Of a DNA stretch of 64,000 nucleotides, positions 26,177 to 34,126 are shown in pieces; within the stretch, counting starts at the first letter, position 1, and every line of letters starts with the position of its first letter. Source of the stretch: Firmicutes bacterium ASF500 (GTDB lineage Bacteria > Bacillota > Clostridia > Oscillospirales > Oscillospiraceae); contig CP097573.1 of assembly GCA_000492175.2 (NCBI GenBank), forward strand, positions 3,224,001-3,288,000, read 5' to 3'. A program made the translations under genes and the position numbers. Below the pieces are notes generated by a model. The model had not been told where the DNA came from, ran no database searches, and was given only the letters and a program-made list of their open reading frames with translations.

Positions 26177-26643
26177 GAAGAAAGGACCGGGCCCAGGGCC
26201 GGGAATTTGCCTTGGAGCTGATAGACCGCTGTACCCATGGGGTGATGGCCCTGTCCAACCGGGAGGGGGCTCCCTACTGCCTGCCCCTCTCCTTCGTCCG
26301 GATGGGGGACAGCCTCTACTTCCACTGCGCCCGCCAGGGGCGGAAAATTGAGCTGCTGCGGGCCTGCCCCCAGGTGTGTGTCACCTTTGTGGGGGAGGAC
26401 CGGCCCTATTTCCAGGCTCCGGCCATGTATTCCACCTGGTTTCAGTCGGTCATTGTCACTGGGACGGCTCGGGAGGTCACCGGCCCCGAGGAGAAGACCG
26501 AGGCCCTCCGGGCCCTGTGCGAGAAGGTCACCCCCGACCACATGGGGGCCTTCGGGCAAGCGCTGGAGGACAGCCTGTCCGTCACCGCCGTGTGGGAAAT
26601 TCAGATGGAGGACATCTCCGCCAAGGCGAAGCTGGAGGCCTGA
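26173..26643 (+). CDS. Pyridoxamine 5'-phosphate oxidase-like flavin-binding protein
   Basis: A 156-residue split-barrel protein related to NimA and PNPOx-like FMN-binding proteins. The core pattern is seen in CTHGVMALSNREGAPYCLPL and YFHCARQGRKIELLR, where the H-x-A-x-x-G-x-K segment binds the flavin phosphate. It may reduce a small molecule. It overlaps the DUF4364 gene by four bases. Confidence 0.82.
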   Translation: MRRKDRAQGREFALELIDRCTHGVMALSNREGAPYCLPLSFVRMGDSLYFHCARQGRKIELLRACPQVCVTFVGEDRPYFQAPAMYSTWFQSVIVTGTAREVTGPEEKTEALRALCEKVTPDHMGAFGQALEDSLSVTAVWEIQMEDISAKAKLEA

Positions 26644-26727
26644 AAATAAAAAAATCATTTTTTCCGCAACCACTCCAAAGGTTTTGCGTCTATATGAGTA
26701 GATACCAAAAATTGAGGAGGGTTATGT

Positions 26728-27678
26728 ATGAAAAGAAAGCTGTATGTCATTGCCTTGGCTGTGCTGCTGCTGCTGTCCGGGTGCGGAGGCGGCGGGGGAG
26801 CGGCCATGGAGGCCCATCCGAACCTCGGTAGCCCGGCCTCCAGCGCCCCGGCGGCGACGGACCAGGATTGGACGGGTGAGGTTGGCTGGGATGAGGGAGA
26901 TTACACCCCCGACCCCGATGTCCCCTCCGGGGAGGACAGCTCGGGCGGCTCCATCTATCAGAATCCCGGGGTCAAAATCATCCGCCAGGGGGAGCTGAAC
27001 ATCCAGACTGAGCAGTTTGATCAGAGCGTGGAGGCCCTGAACCAGCTGACGGCCTCCTGCGGCGGCTATTTTGAAAGCGCCTCCGTCTACGGCGGGGGCA
27101 GCCGGGACGCCAACGCCCGCCGCCGGGGGGAGTATGTGATCCGGGTGCCGGCGGAGCGGTATGACCACTTCCTGACCAGCACCGGCCAACTGGGCTATGT
27201 GACCAGCAAGAGCGAGAGCAGCCAGGACGTGGGCGAGCGGTATTACGACACCGAGGCCCGCCTCAAGACCCAGCGCACCAAGCAGGAGCGGCTGCTGGCT
27301 CTGCTGGAGAGGGCGGAAACCATGGAGGACATTATCGTCCTGGAAAACGCCCTCAGCGAGGTTGAGTATCAGATTGAGCAGTATTCCTCCGAGCTGAACC
27401 GGTACGACGCCCTGGTGGGCTTTTCCACCTTCTATGTCTACCTCAACGAGGTGGGCCGGGTGACCGAGGAGGTGGGGGAGACCGCCTCCCTGGGCCAGCG
27501 GATGGCCGCGGGCTTCCAGGCCAGCCTCCGGGGCCTGGGTCAGGGGTTCCAGGACCTTCTCATCTGGATGTCCTATAACCTCGTCCTGGTTGTCATCCTG
27601 GCCGTTGTGATCGCCGCCAGCGCGGTCGCGGGCCGCCGCTATTGGAAGGACCTGCAAAAGAAAAAGGATCAGGAATAA
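26728..27678 (+). CDS. DUF4349 domain lipoprotein
   Basis: A 316-residue protein with a lipoprotein signal peptide (lipobox LLSGC, Cys about 17), a low-complexity linker, and a DUF4349 domain from about residue 85 (GVKIIRQGELNIQTEQFDQS). The domain includes a long coiled coil (TQRTKQERLLALLERAETME) and ends in a membrane helix (MSYNLVLVVILAVVIAASAV) with a basic tail. It is anchored on the outer face of the membrane and probably senses or stabilises the envelope. GAGGAGG precedes the ATG. Confidence 0.85.
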   Translation: MKRKLYVIALAVLLLLSGCGGGGGAAMEAHPNLGSPASSAPAATDQDWTGEVGWDEGDYTPDPDVPSGEDSSGGSIYQNPGVKIIRQGELNIQTEQFDQSVEALNQLTASCGGYFESASVYGGGSRDANARRRGEYVIRVPAERYDHFLTSTGQLGYVTSKSESSQDVGERYYDTEARLKTQRTKQERLLALLERAETMEDIIVLENALSEVEYQIEQYSSELNRYDALVGFSTFYVYLNEVGRVTEEVGETASLGQRMAAGFQASLRGLGQGFQDLLIWMSYNLVLVVILAVVIAASAVAGRRYWKDLQKKKDQE

Positions 27679-27681
27679 CGC

Positions 27682-27707
27682 GAGAGCCCGCCGGGAGGCG
27701 GGCTCTT
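27682..27707 (+). terminator. Terminator of the DUF4349 lipoprotein gene
   Basis: GAGAGCCCGCC and GGCGGGCTCTT pair over 11 positions around GGGA directly after the stop codon. Few T residues follow. Confidence 0.65.
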
Positions 27708-27787
27708 AGTTTCATCAAATCTTAATGAGTTTTATGTCGTATTTTTTTCCAGGATGTGTTAGAATAGCCTCAGATAAAGATAAGAGG

Positions 27788-28489
27788 GTGTCTTCCACGA
27801 AAAAGAAAGCTTTTATACTGACTGTTTCCCTGCTGATGCTGGCCGGAGGCGGGTGGTTCCTGTACCGCACCGGCTTTTTTCAGGCGGCCTCCTCCCTGGA
27901 GTCGCTGCGGGCCTATATCCTTCGCTTTGCCCCCTATTCCCACCTGATTTTCTTCCTGCTCCAGTTCCTATCGGTGGTGCTGGCCCCCATCCCCAGCAAT
28001 GTCACGGCGGCGGCGGGAGGAGCCCTCTTCGGCACCTGGACCGCCTTTTTGCTCACCTTCGCCGCGGTGGTGGCGGGCTCGCTGCTGACCTTCTCCCTGG
28101 CCCGGGCGCTGGGCCGGGACTTCGCGGGCCGTCTGGTCAATGAGAAGCTGTCGGAAAAATATCAGGACGTTCTGCGGGCAAAAGGCCCGGTGTTTCTGAC
28201 GCTGGCCTTTCTCTTCCCCTTCTTCCCGGACGACATGCTGTGTATCCTGGCCGGGCTTACCGACCTGTCCCTCCGGCGGTTTGCCCTGATCGTGGTGCTG
28301 GCCCGGCCCTGGGGACTGCTGTTCGCCAGCGCCCTGGGGGGCTCCACCCTGGGACTGCCCCTCTGGGCTATGATTCCCATTGGTCTGGCCTGTCTGGCTC
28401 TGTTCCTGCTGGGGATGAAGTATGGCGATCAGGTTGAAAAAATCGTCCTCCGGCGGTTGAACGGCGGGAAAACTGGGAAAACTGAATAA
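27788..28489 (+). CDS. TVP38/TMEM64 family (DedA-like) membrane protein
   Basis: A 233-residue polytopic membrane protein of the SNARE-associated / VTT domain family. The signature is seen in PIPSNVTAAAGGALFGTWTA and FLFPFFPDDMLCILAGLTDL. Such proteins act in lipid movement between membrane leaflets. I chose GTG at 27788 (AAGAGG just before it) because a TAGAAT -10-like element near 27760 would put transcription initiation downstream of the ATG at 27725. The start is uncertain. Confidence 0.82.
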   Translation: MSSTKKKAFILTVSLLMLAGGGWFLYRTGFFQAASSLESLRAYILRFAPYSHLIFFLLQFLSVVLAPIPSNVTAAAGGALFGTWTAFLLTFAAVVAGSLLTFSLARALGRDFAGRLVNEKLSEKYQDVLRAKGPVFLTLAFLFPFFPDDMLCILAGLTDLSLRRFALIVVLARPWGLLFASALGGSTLGLPLWAMIPIGLACLALFLLGMKYGDQVEKIVLRRLNGGKTGKTE

Positions 28490-28504
28490 AGCCAGATGAA
28501 AAAT

Positions 28505-28529
28505 TTGGGGTTTTTGCCCCAATTTTTTT
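28505..28529 (+). terminator. Terminator of the TVP38 gene
   Basis: TTGGGG and CCCCAA form a 6-bp stem followed by seven T residues, 16 bases after the stop codon. Confidence 0.8.
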
Positions 28530-28541
28530 CTCGGTAACCCC

Positions 28542-28596
28542 TTTACAAAGTCCTCCAACTGTGTTATAGTATCAATAACAATAATGAATACTGTTA
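28542..28596 (+). promoter_or_regulatory. Promoter and candidate Fur/PerR operator of the peroxide-response operon
   Basis: TTTACA (28542-28547) and TATAGT (28565-28570) are spaced by 17 bases. Just downstream lies an AT-rich inverted repeat, TAACA at 28576-28580 and TGTTA at 28592-28596, a position suited to autorepression by the Fur-family protein encoded next. The match to the textbook PerR box is only partial. Confidence 0.5.
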
Positions 28597-28609
28597 AGGA
28601 GGGCGAAAC

Positions 28610-29029
28610 ATGGGGCGCGCCGTACGCTACAGCAAAAAGCGGGAAGCGGTCCTGTCCGCCATCCGGGGGACTGACTGCCACCCCTCCGCCGAGTGGGTCT
28701 ACCAGCGGCTCAAGCCCCTTCACCCCGACCTGAGCCTGGGAACGGTGTATCGGAACCTGACCTTTTTTCAGGAAAACGGCCTGATCCAGAGCGTCGGCGT
28801 GATTCAGGGACAGGAGCGCTTTGACGCAGTCGTCTCTCCTCATAGTCATTTTGTTTGCAACTGCTGCGGAACCGTTTTGGACCTGCCCGGCATCGAGCCG
28901 GGAACCGATCTGAACCGGACCGTCAGCCGGCAATACGGGCTTGCGGTCCAAGGCCATAAGCTCACATTCTACGGATTATGTTCCAGCTGTGTAAATCCCC
29001 AACAAAATTTTAAGGAGGAACCATTATGA
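28610..29029 (+). CDS. Fur family transcriptional repressor, PerR-like
   Basis: A 139-residue metal-dependent repressor. The winged helix covers residues 5-75 ([35 protein letters not shown]). The metal-binding half has the PerR/Fur pattern [20 protein letters not shown] and a second zinc pair CSSC. AGGAGG precedes the ATG. It overlaps the start of rubrerythrin by four bases, the typical PerR-rubrerythrin arrangement of anaerobes, so it most likely represses this peroxide-defence operon until oxidised. Confidence 0.87.
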   Translation: MGRAVRYSKKREAVLSAIRGTDCHPSAEWVYQRLKPLHPDLSLGTVYRNLTFFQENGLIQSVGVIQGQERFDAVVSPHSHFVCNCCGTVLDLPGIEPGTDLNRTVSRQYGLAVQGHKLTFYGLCSSCVNPQQNFKEEPL

Positions 29030-29568
29030 AGAAGTTTGTCTGTTCTGTTTGCGGTTACGTCTATGAGGGCGATTCCGCTCCCGCCAAGTGCCCCCAGTGC
29101 GGCGTCGGCCCCGAGAAGTTCGTGGAGCAGAAGGGCGAGATGTCCTGGGCCGCTGAGCACATCGTAGGCGTGGCCCAGGGCGTTGATCCTCAGATCATCG
29201 AGGGCCTGCGCGCCAACTTCCAGGGCGAGTGCACCGAGGTCGGCATGTACCTGGCTATGGCCCGGGTCGCCCACCGCGAGGGCTATCCCGAGATCGGCCT
29301 GTACTGGGAGAAGGCCGCTTGGGAAGAGGCCGAGCACGCCGCCAAGTTCGCTGAGCTGCTGGGCGAGGTGCTGACCGACTCCACCAAGAAGAACCTGGAG
29401 ATGCGCGTCGAGGCCGAGAACGGCGCTACCGCCGGCAAGGTCGCCCTGGCCAAGATGGCCAAGGAGCAGAACCTGGACGCCATCCATGACACCGTCCACG
29501 AGATGGCCCGCGACGAGGCCCGGCACGGCAAGGCGTTCAAGGGCCTGCTGGAGCGGTACTTCGGCTAA
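29026..29568 (+). CDS. Rubrerythrin with N-terminal rubredoxin domain
   Basis: A 180-residue non-haem iron peroxidase that reduces hydrogen peroxide in anaerobes. Residues 1-40 are a rubredoxin-like Fe(Cys)4 domain ([10 protein letters not shown] ... CPQCG) and the rest is the four-helix diiron domain with its ExxH-type ligands ([21 protein letters not shown]). The domain order is reversed relative to classical rubrerythrin. It lies between a PerR-like repressor and a rubredoxin. Fragments of close paralogues are present at 32945-33202 and 40895-40951. Confidence 0.93.
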   Translation: MKKFVCSVCGYVYEGDSAPAKCPQCGVGPEKFVEQKGEMSWAAEHIVGVAQGVDPQIIEGLRANFQGECTEVGMYLAMARVAHREGYPEIGLYWEKAAWEEAEHAAKFAELLGEVLTDSTKKNLEMRVEAENGATAGKVALAKMAKEQNLDAIHDTVHEMARDEARHGKAFKGLLERYFG

Positions 29569-29635
29569 GCCTTACCACGCCTTCCCGTCCTTCCGGGCGG
29601 GAAGGTTATTTTAACAAATCTAGGAGGAATTTCTA

Positions 29636-29791
29636 ATGGATAAGTACGTCTGCCCCTGCGGCTATGAGTACGACCCCGCCGTGGGCGATCCTGACAACGG
29701 CGTCGCCCCCGGCACCCCTTGGGACCAGGTCCCCGACAGCTGGGTGTGCCCCACCTGCGGCCTGGGCAAGGATGTCTTTGAGAAGGCGTAA
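29636..29791 (+). CDS. Rubredoxin
   Basis: A 51-residue electron-transfer protein with two iron-binding knuckles, CPCGYEYDP and CPTCGLGKD. The first knuckle is C-P-C-G, one residue shorter than the usual CxxCG. AGGAGG precedes the ATG. It follows rubrerythrin by 67 bases and probably donates electrons to it. A near-identical copy is at 40967-41122. Confidence 0.9.
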   Translation: MDKYVCPCGYEYDPAVGDPDNGVAPGTPWDQVPDSWVCPTCGLGKDVFEKA

Positions 29792-29806
29792 ACAGAATAT
29801 CCTTTT

Positions 29807-29840
29807 GAGGGAGACAGGACGACCTGTTTCCCTCTTTTTT
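29807..29840 (+). terminator. Terminator of the rubrerythrin-rubredoxin operon
   Basis: GAGGGAGACAGG and CCTGTTTCCCTC pair over 12 positions around ACGA and are followed by six T residues. Confidence 0.88.
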
Positions 29841-29841
29841 G

Positions 29842-30156
29842 CTGTGCCGCAGTCCCGTTGTGCAAGTCAGTGTGCAACTCCCGCCCGGTATTCACTTTTC
29901 CAGCTTTCACATGTGCAACTCGAATAAATTGCACTCATATTAAGCGGTTTTTCGCTTAATTACAAGGATATTTGAGAAAATGGACAACTTTTCAAGAAGT
30001 TTATTCAACTATGCGGCGAAAAATAAGAAGTTTGAGGCAAGACGCAACAACTTTTTTACAAGTTTTCAAGCCGCCGAGCCAAAATGTTCTATTCGCGCCG
30101 CTAAAATTGCCGTTTCTCTCTGGATTTTGCAGACTTTTTATTAGTCTGCTTTTTTC
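29842..30156. other. Non-coding segment A behind rubredoxin, related to 41171-41470
   Basis: About 315 bases without a gene. They contain paired GTGCAACT / TTGCAC-type repeats (29873-29935), a hairpin TTAAGCG ... CGCTTAA (29940-29960) and the words ACAAGTTTTCAAGCCGC and ATTTTGCAGACTTTTTAT. The last two recur behind the second rubredoxin at 41171-41470. A hairpin with a T run (30129-30156, arms GCAGACT/AGTCTGC) closes it. It looks like a transferred or duplicated module end, not a gene. Confidence 0.5.
30129..30156 (+). terminator. Hairpin terminator closing segment A
   Basis: GCAGACT and AGTCTGC pair over 7 bp and are followed by seven T residues. The equivalent place in segment B loses its right arm where the sequence changes at about 41470. 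Confidence 0.65.
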
Positions 30157-30290
30157 TTTTCTCTATTATAGCACGTGTCCTTGTTAAAGTACAGGTTTTT
30201 CTTTGCCCCATGTTATACTAAATCCAGTAAGAGCGAGAGGCACAGACCTCTTGAAAAAATTAAATCAAAAATGAAAAGGAGATTTTTACC

Positions 30291-30728
30291 ATGAAAAAGA
30301 ACGCTATCATTACCATTGACGAGACTACCGCCCGTGTCACCAAGGCTTTCCAGAGACAGGCCCGCATTTTCGGCACTGACGAGTACAAAATGTGGAAAGC
30401 CTACCGCGAGGACTTCCCCGGTGCAAAGATGGAGACTAAGACCATAAAGCGGAACACCAACAAGCGCACCTACCGCAACCTGACCTATGTCAATATGGGG
30501 CGGTATATCTCTGTGAACGCTCCCCAGCTTTTGGAGGAATTTGAAAAAGAAAAGGATTCCGCCAAGGCACAGGAAAACCCCTATCGTGCGGTGCTGGCGT
30601 GGTTCTTTGAAAAGTTCCCCAACTATGATGATTACAAAAAGTTCTTCGAGGACAAGGACAAGACCACCGAGGCCACAGCCGCCGAGGATGAGGCCCCCGA
30701 CAGTTGTGTGATTGGCCTTGCCAGTTGA
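30291..30728 (+). CDS. Small accessory protein, family member A
   Basis: A 145-residue protein of unknown function, one of three related genes in this island (with 31256-31726 and 31776-32030). Shared features are a short N-terminal beta segment, a basic N-K-R-x-Y-R-N-L-T-Y-x-x-M-x-x-Y-I motif (NKRTYRNLTYVNMGRYI) and a C-terminal aromatic motif (NPYRAVLAWFFEKFPNYDDY). AAGGAG lies nine bases before the ATG, and an extended -10 (TGTTATACT) lies at 30211-30219. The basic, aromatic composition fits nucleic-acid binding. A hairpin terminator follows. Confidence 0.75.
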   Translation: MKKNAIITIDETTARVTKAFQRQARIFGTDEYKMWKAYREDFPGAKMETKTIKRNTNKRTYRNLTYVNMGRYISVNAPQLLEEFEKEKDSAKAQENPYRAVLAWFFEKFPNYDDYKKFFEDKDKTTEATAAEDEAPDSCVIGLAS

Positions 30729-30781
30729 CTGACCGCAAGGGGCGAGCGTCTTTGAAAAATGCACATCAATTTTATAATAGC

Positions 30782-30811
30782 GAGGGGCGGCACGTTGATG
30801 TGCCGCCCCTC
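30782..30811. terminator. GGGGCGGCAC-type hairpin behind member A
   Basis: GAGGGGCGGCAC and GTGCCGCCCCTC pair perfectly over 12 bp around GTTGAT. The same stem with loop GTTAAT flanks IS copy 2 on both sides (41478-41506, 43097-43125), and a close relative lies at 44343-44366. A family of nearly identical hairpins is therefore scattered in this island. No strong T tract follows here. Confidence 0.65.
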
Positions 30812-30858
30812 TGTGCTCTGCAAGGCGGATAGTGGTATTAATACTAGCCGCCTTATTA

Positions 30859-31252
30859 TTAAGGGTTTTTTTCAACTTTTGGATTATCCATTATGTATGA
30901 TGGAGCACCAATAACCCCTGAATTGTTAAAAGAGGATGGGCCAGTTACAGTTACTTTGTCCCCTTTTTTCAATGATGAAAGTTCGGAATCCCCAAGAGAA
31001 ATTAGAGTGTCGTTCATTTCAAAAGCATATCTTTGACCGTTGGAATCACTATGAAAGACTTCAACATTACCTGTCATAATACGGTTATTATCAACATAAT
31101 AAGCCGTTTGCATAGTGATATATTCCGCTGGCGCAGTACCGGCAAACGAATCATTTATACTATCTTCTTCTAAACTGTCTATCACTCCAACAATGTTAAT
31201 CCATTCACCACGTTTTAATTCAACTAATGAATCAGTGGAAAGATGGCCTGCT
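30859..31252 (-). pseudogene. 5'-truncated OB-fold-like protein
   Basis: An open frame of about 130 residues runs from directly after the stop codon of member B to 30859. It has no start codon or ribosome binding site at its beginning (AGHLSTDSLVELKRGEWINI). The sequence is beta-rich with a repeated short pattern (VELKRGEWINIVGVI and SLKKGDKVTVTGPSSFN) that suggests an OB-fold. The 5' half was lost at the junction with member B. Confidence 0.5.
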
Positions 31253-31255
31253 TAT

Positions 31256-31726
31256 TTAGCTGGCCTTTGATAAATGCTCGGCGGCGGTGCTGTTTTCTGT
31301 TGCATTGTCTTTTGCGGTGGGAGCGGGAGGGTCAACGGGGAGGACATACAAAATCTTGCCGTTGCTACTGATGTCAGGGAGCTTGCCATAGTCGGGGAAC
31401 TGCTGCATAAACCAGCCCTTAGTGAACAAGTAGGGGTTTTTCTGTTGGGCGGCAATTTTCTTGACCGCCTCAAAGGTAACAAGCAGCTCGGTGGCGTTCT
31501 CATGCAGATTGATGTACCCCTCCATGCGCTCATAAGTCAGGCCCTTGTTCGCGTTGGCCTTGGAGGGGGAGCGGTGGGTCTTGTGGACAATCCTCATACC
31601 GGGGTAGGCCGCTTGGAGCTTGGACAGCGTTTCAAACTCGGGCTTGCTGGGGTCGCTGGCGGCAAGGGCAAAGCTCTTGCTGACGGTGATAGTGTTGGTG
31701 GTAAAGTTGATTTTGTACTCTCTCAC
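31256..31726 (-). CDS. Small accessory protein, family member B
   Basis: A 156-residue relative of the protein at 30291-30728. The N-terminus is beta-rich (REYKINFTTNTITVSKSFAL), the middle carries ANANKGLTYERMEGYI and the C-terminal part NPYLFTKGWFMQQFPDYGKL. I chose the GTG at 31726 because GGAGG lies eight bases upstream; an ATG at 31741 overlaps that site. Unknown function. It points towards member A and away from the resolvase. Confidence 0.72.
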   Translation of the reverse strand: MREYKINFTTNTITVSKSFALAASDPSKPEFETLSKLQAAYPGMRIVHKTHRSPSKANANKGLTYERMEGYINLHENATELLVTFEAVKKIAAQQKNPYLFTKGWFMQQFPDYGKLPDISSNGKILYVLPVDPPAPTAKDNATENSTAAEHLSKAS

Positions 31727-31775
31727 TTTGATAACCTCCATATTTTAATAAGATTTGTTGAGTGACGGTCTTGCA

Positions 31776-32030
31776 TTAGGCGGCGGACTTTTCCGCAATT
31801 TCCTTTTTACCATACTGCGGATAGGTTTTAAGAAACCACGCCTTGACCTTGGGATAGCTGGGCTTATCTTTTCCCGTTGGTGTGTGGTATGCCTTGATAG
31901 CCTCAAACGCTTTTACGCCCTCACCGCTGCTGTCCTGGGCTTTGATGTACTTCTCCATCTCGTCCAGCGTCAGACCCTTGTAGGTGGCCTTGGGGCTGTA
32001 ATTCCCTACATACCACCGGGGCGGGAGCAA
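31776..32030 (-). pseudogene. 5'-truncated family member C
   Basis: This frame carries only the C-terminal two thirds of the family: the motif TYKGLTLDEMEKYIK and the aromatic motif YPKVKAWFLKTYPQYGKK. The beta-rich N-terminus is missing and no ribosome binding site or ATG is present where the homology begins. A 10-bp perfect hairpin (32017-32040) occupies the 5' end, so it is probably a deletion remnant. Confidence 0.55.
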
Positions 32031-32040
32031 TCCCGCCCCG
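32017..32040. repeat. Perfect 10-bp hairpin
   Basis: CGGGGCGGGA and TCCCGCCCCG enclose GCAA at the broken 5' end of member C. It has no T tract on the plus strand and no obvious gene to terminate, so it may mark a rearrangement point. Confidence 0.5.
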
Positions 32041-32154
32041 CGCCGTTTCTGTCAATAGGCTATACCCTAATGACACGTTGAAACGGGCCATGTTTCCGTG
32101 TCACACAAGTTTGTTTCTTTCTTTTGAAATATTTCAAAAATAAATAATATCCTA

Positions 32155-32183
32155 TTGACATATTCCGCCCTTTGTGGTAGAAT
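32155..32183 (+). promoter_or_regulatory. Consensus promoter of the resolvase gene
   Basis: A perfect TTGACA (32155-32160), a 17-base spacer and TAGAAT (32178-32183) lie upstream of the resolvase. The predicted transcript starts near 32190, which rules out the longer reading of the gene. Confidence 0.8.
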
Positions 32184-32214
32184 AATGACAGATAAAGCAA
32201 GGGGGGCGCGGCTC

Positions 32215-32775
32215 ATGCGGGTTGGCTATGTACGATGTTCAACCATCGAACAGAATGAAGCGCGGCAACTGAAAATGATGGAGGAACAACAGGCCGAAAA
32301 GCTGTTTATTGACAAGGCCAGCGGCAAGAACACAGACCGCGCCGCGTTCAAAGAAATGATGGGCTTTGTCCGCACCGGGGACATTGTGATTGTTGAGAGC
32401 ATATCCCGCATTGCCCGGAATACCCGCGACCTCCTTTCCATTGTGTCAGACCTGACGGCGCGGCAAGTTGAATTTGTCAGCTTGAAAGAGAACATCGACA
32501 CCACCACCCCGCAAGGGCGGTTCATGCTTACAGTGTTCGGCGCGTTGGCTGAATTGGAGCGGGAGAACATTTTAGAGCGCCAGCGGGAGGGCATAGAGAT
32601 TGCCAAAGGCGCGGGCAAGTACAAGGGCCGCAAGCCGTTGGACGTGGACGAAACGCAATTCAAGGAGGTTTGCGCCCGGTGGAGGGCGGGAGAGATTACC
32701 GCCACCGCCGCCATGCAGGAGGTAGGGCTAAAGCCCAATACATTCTATCGGCGGGTGAAAGAAATGGGCCTTTAG
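32215..32775 (+). CDS. Serine resolvase/invertase family recombinase
   Basis: A 186-residue small serine recombinase. The catalytic serine lies in RVGYVRCSTIEQNEARQ, the conserved arginines in VESISRIARN, and the dimer helix follows ENIDTTTPQGRFMLTVFGAL. A C-terminal helix-turn-helix covers the last 45 residues (ITATAAMQEVGLKPNTFYRR). The start at 32215 is set by the promoter position and GGGGGG-rich ribosome binding site. It may resolve cointegrates or invert a segment of the surrounding island. Confidence 0.88.
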   Translation: MRVGYVRCSTIEQNEARQLKMMEEQQAEKLFIDKASGKNTDRAAFKEMMGFVRTGDIVIVESISRIARNTRDLLSIVSDLTARQVEFVSLKENIDTTTPQGRFMLTVFGALAELERENILERQREGIEIAKGAGKYKGRKPLDVDETQFKEVCARWRAGEITATAAMQEVGLKPNTFYRRVKEMGL

Positions 32776-32904
32776 AGGCCCATAAACAACACAGGAGCAA
32801 CGCGGGAAACCGCCGCTCATATATTCCACTTTTCCAAAATCCACTTTGTTATGATTGATTGAGAAGTCAATGGGGGAGGTTCCACCTTTTTTCCACCAAA
32901 AAAG

Positions 32905-32930
32905 AGGGCGGGCCGCAAAGCCCACCCTCG
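32905..32930 (-). terminator. Terminator of the rubrerythrin fragment
   Basis: On the minus strand GAGGGTGGGC and GCCCGCCCTC pair with one mismatch and are followed by seven T residues, 15 bases after the stop of the rubrerythrin fragment. Confidence 0.8.
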
Positions 32931-32944
32931 CAGGTGTGAATATC

Positions 32945-33202
32945 TTAGCCGAAGTACCGCTCCAGCAGGCCCTTGAACGCCTTACCGTGGCGGGCCTCGT
33001 CCCGTGCCATCTCATGCACGGTGTCATGAATGGCGTCCAGCCCCAGCTCCTTGGCCAGCTTGGCGATATCCATCTTGCCGGCGGTGGCGCCGTTCTCGGC
33101 CTCGACGCGCATCTCAAGGTTCTTCCTGGTAGAGTCGGTGACCACCTCACCCAGCAGCTCGGCGAACTTGGCGGCATGTTCGGCCTCCTCGTAAGCGGCC
33201 CG
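32945..33202 (-). pseudogene. 5'-truncated rubrerythrin
   Basis: About 85 codons match the C-terminal half of the rubrerythrin at 29026-29568, from the EEAEHAAKF helix to the stop, with a few substitutions (for example [10 protein letters not shown]). The rubredoxin domain and first helices are missing. Homology ends at about 33202, just before the att-like sequence and integrase. It keeps its own terminator, so it was once a complete paralogue and was cut by insertion or deletion. Confidence 0.8.
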
Positions 33203-33220
33203 GCGGTTGCACCTGTGCAA

Positions 33221-33256
33221 GTTTTCACATGGCTTAATCGAAAAAAGTTGCACTCG
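33221..33256. other. att-like sequence next to the integrase, related to 29905-29936
   Basis: TTTCACATGGCTTAATCG followed by AAAAAAGTTGCACTCG resembles CTTTCACATG ... TCGAATAAATTGCACTCA at 29905-29936. The pair brackets the 3.3-kb module that holds the small gene family and resolvase. Position just upstream of an integrase gene suggests an attachment site. The evidence is similarity by eye only. Confidence 0.35.
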
Positions 33257-33283
33257 AAATTACACATTTCGGGAGGCAACAAC

Positions 33284-34126
33284 ATGGGAAAGCAAAATGA
33301 CGCGGGAGTGTTCCAGTTAGAAAGTGGGCTGTGGGCTTTTCGTTATACGTTCACCCGTGACGGGAAACGCATATCGAAACAAGGCAGCAAGGACGAAAAC
33401 GGCTGTCCGCTGAAAACAAAACGGGCTGCAATCAAAGCGCGCCAAATGGCGGTGGATAATGAACAGAACGCCCACAAGCCAAAGCCCACGGTCAGAAAAA
33501 CTTTTGCGGAGGTCTATCAAGAGTATTGCGAAAAGGGGCGGAGCGGCAAAGCCTACAATACCATTCGCAAGCAAGAAAGCCTGTGGGTCAATCACCTGTG
33601 CGCCGCTTTTGGGAAACGGTACATTGATGAAATCAGCGCGGCGGAGGTTGTAGACTACTTGACCGAACTTTACTATAACCGGGGGCTGTCCTATCGCTAT
33701 GTAGAAAGTTTCTTGAAAATGTTCTACCTGATTTTCGGTCAGGCATATTCCCGGAATTATCTGCCTGTGGACAATTACAATAAGCTATGTACCAACAAGG
33801 ACACGCGAATCCACATGCCAAAGCTGAAAACGGATGATGATATTGATATTGTGGCGTTCAGCCGGGAAGAACTTGTAATTTTGGATGATTATTTCCGGGG
33901 GACAAACGCGGAAACGGCGTACATGCTGGGGCGGTTCTGCGGGCTGCGTATCAATGAATGTTTCGGACTGAAATGGGGGAATGTGGACGTGGAGCGCGGC
34001 ACGATTTTGATTGACCGTCAAATGCAATATCAGGACGGACTTATCAAGCTGGTGCCATTGAAAACTCACAACGCCAAACGGACGCTTTACATGTGCGACA
34101 AATTGAAAACGCCCCAACCGCTATGA
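33284..34126 (+). pseudogene. Tyrosine recombinase (integrase), 3'-truncated
   Basis: A 280-codon frame with GGGAGG before its ATG. It has an N-terminal arm-binding domain (GVFQLESGLWAFRYTFTRDG), a SAM-like core-binding domain (about 65-175), and the start of the catalytic domain with the first arginine (GRFCGLRINECFGLKWGNVD). It ends at about the KTHNAK segment, before the H-x-x-R and tyrosine motifs, where the sequence switches into a serine recombinase. It is catalytically dead as it stands. Confidence 0.82.
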
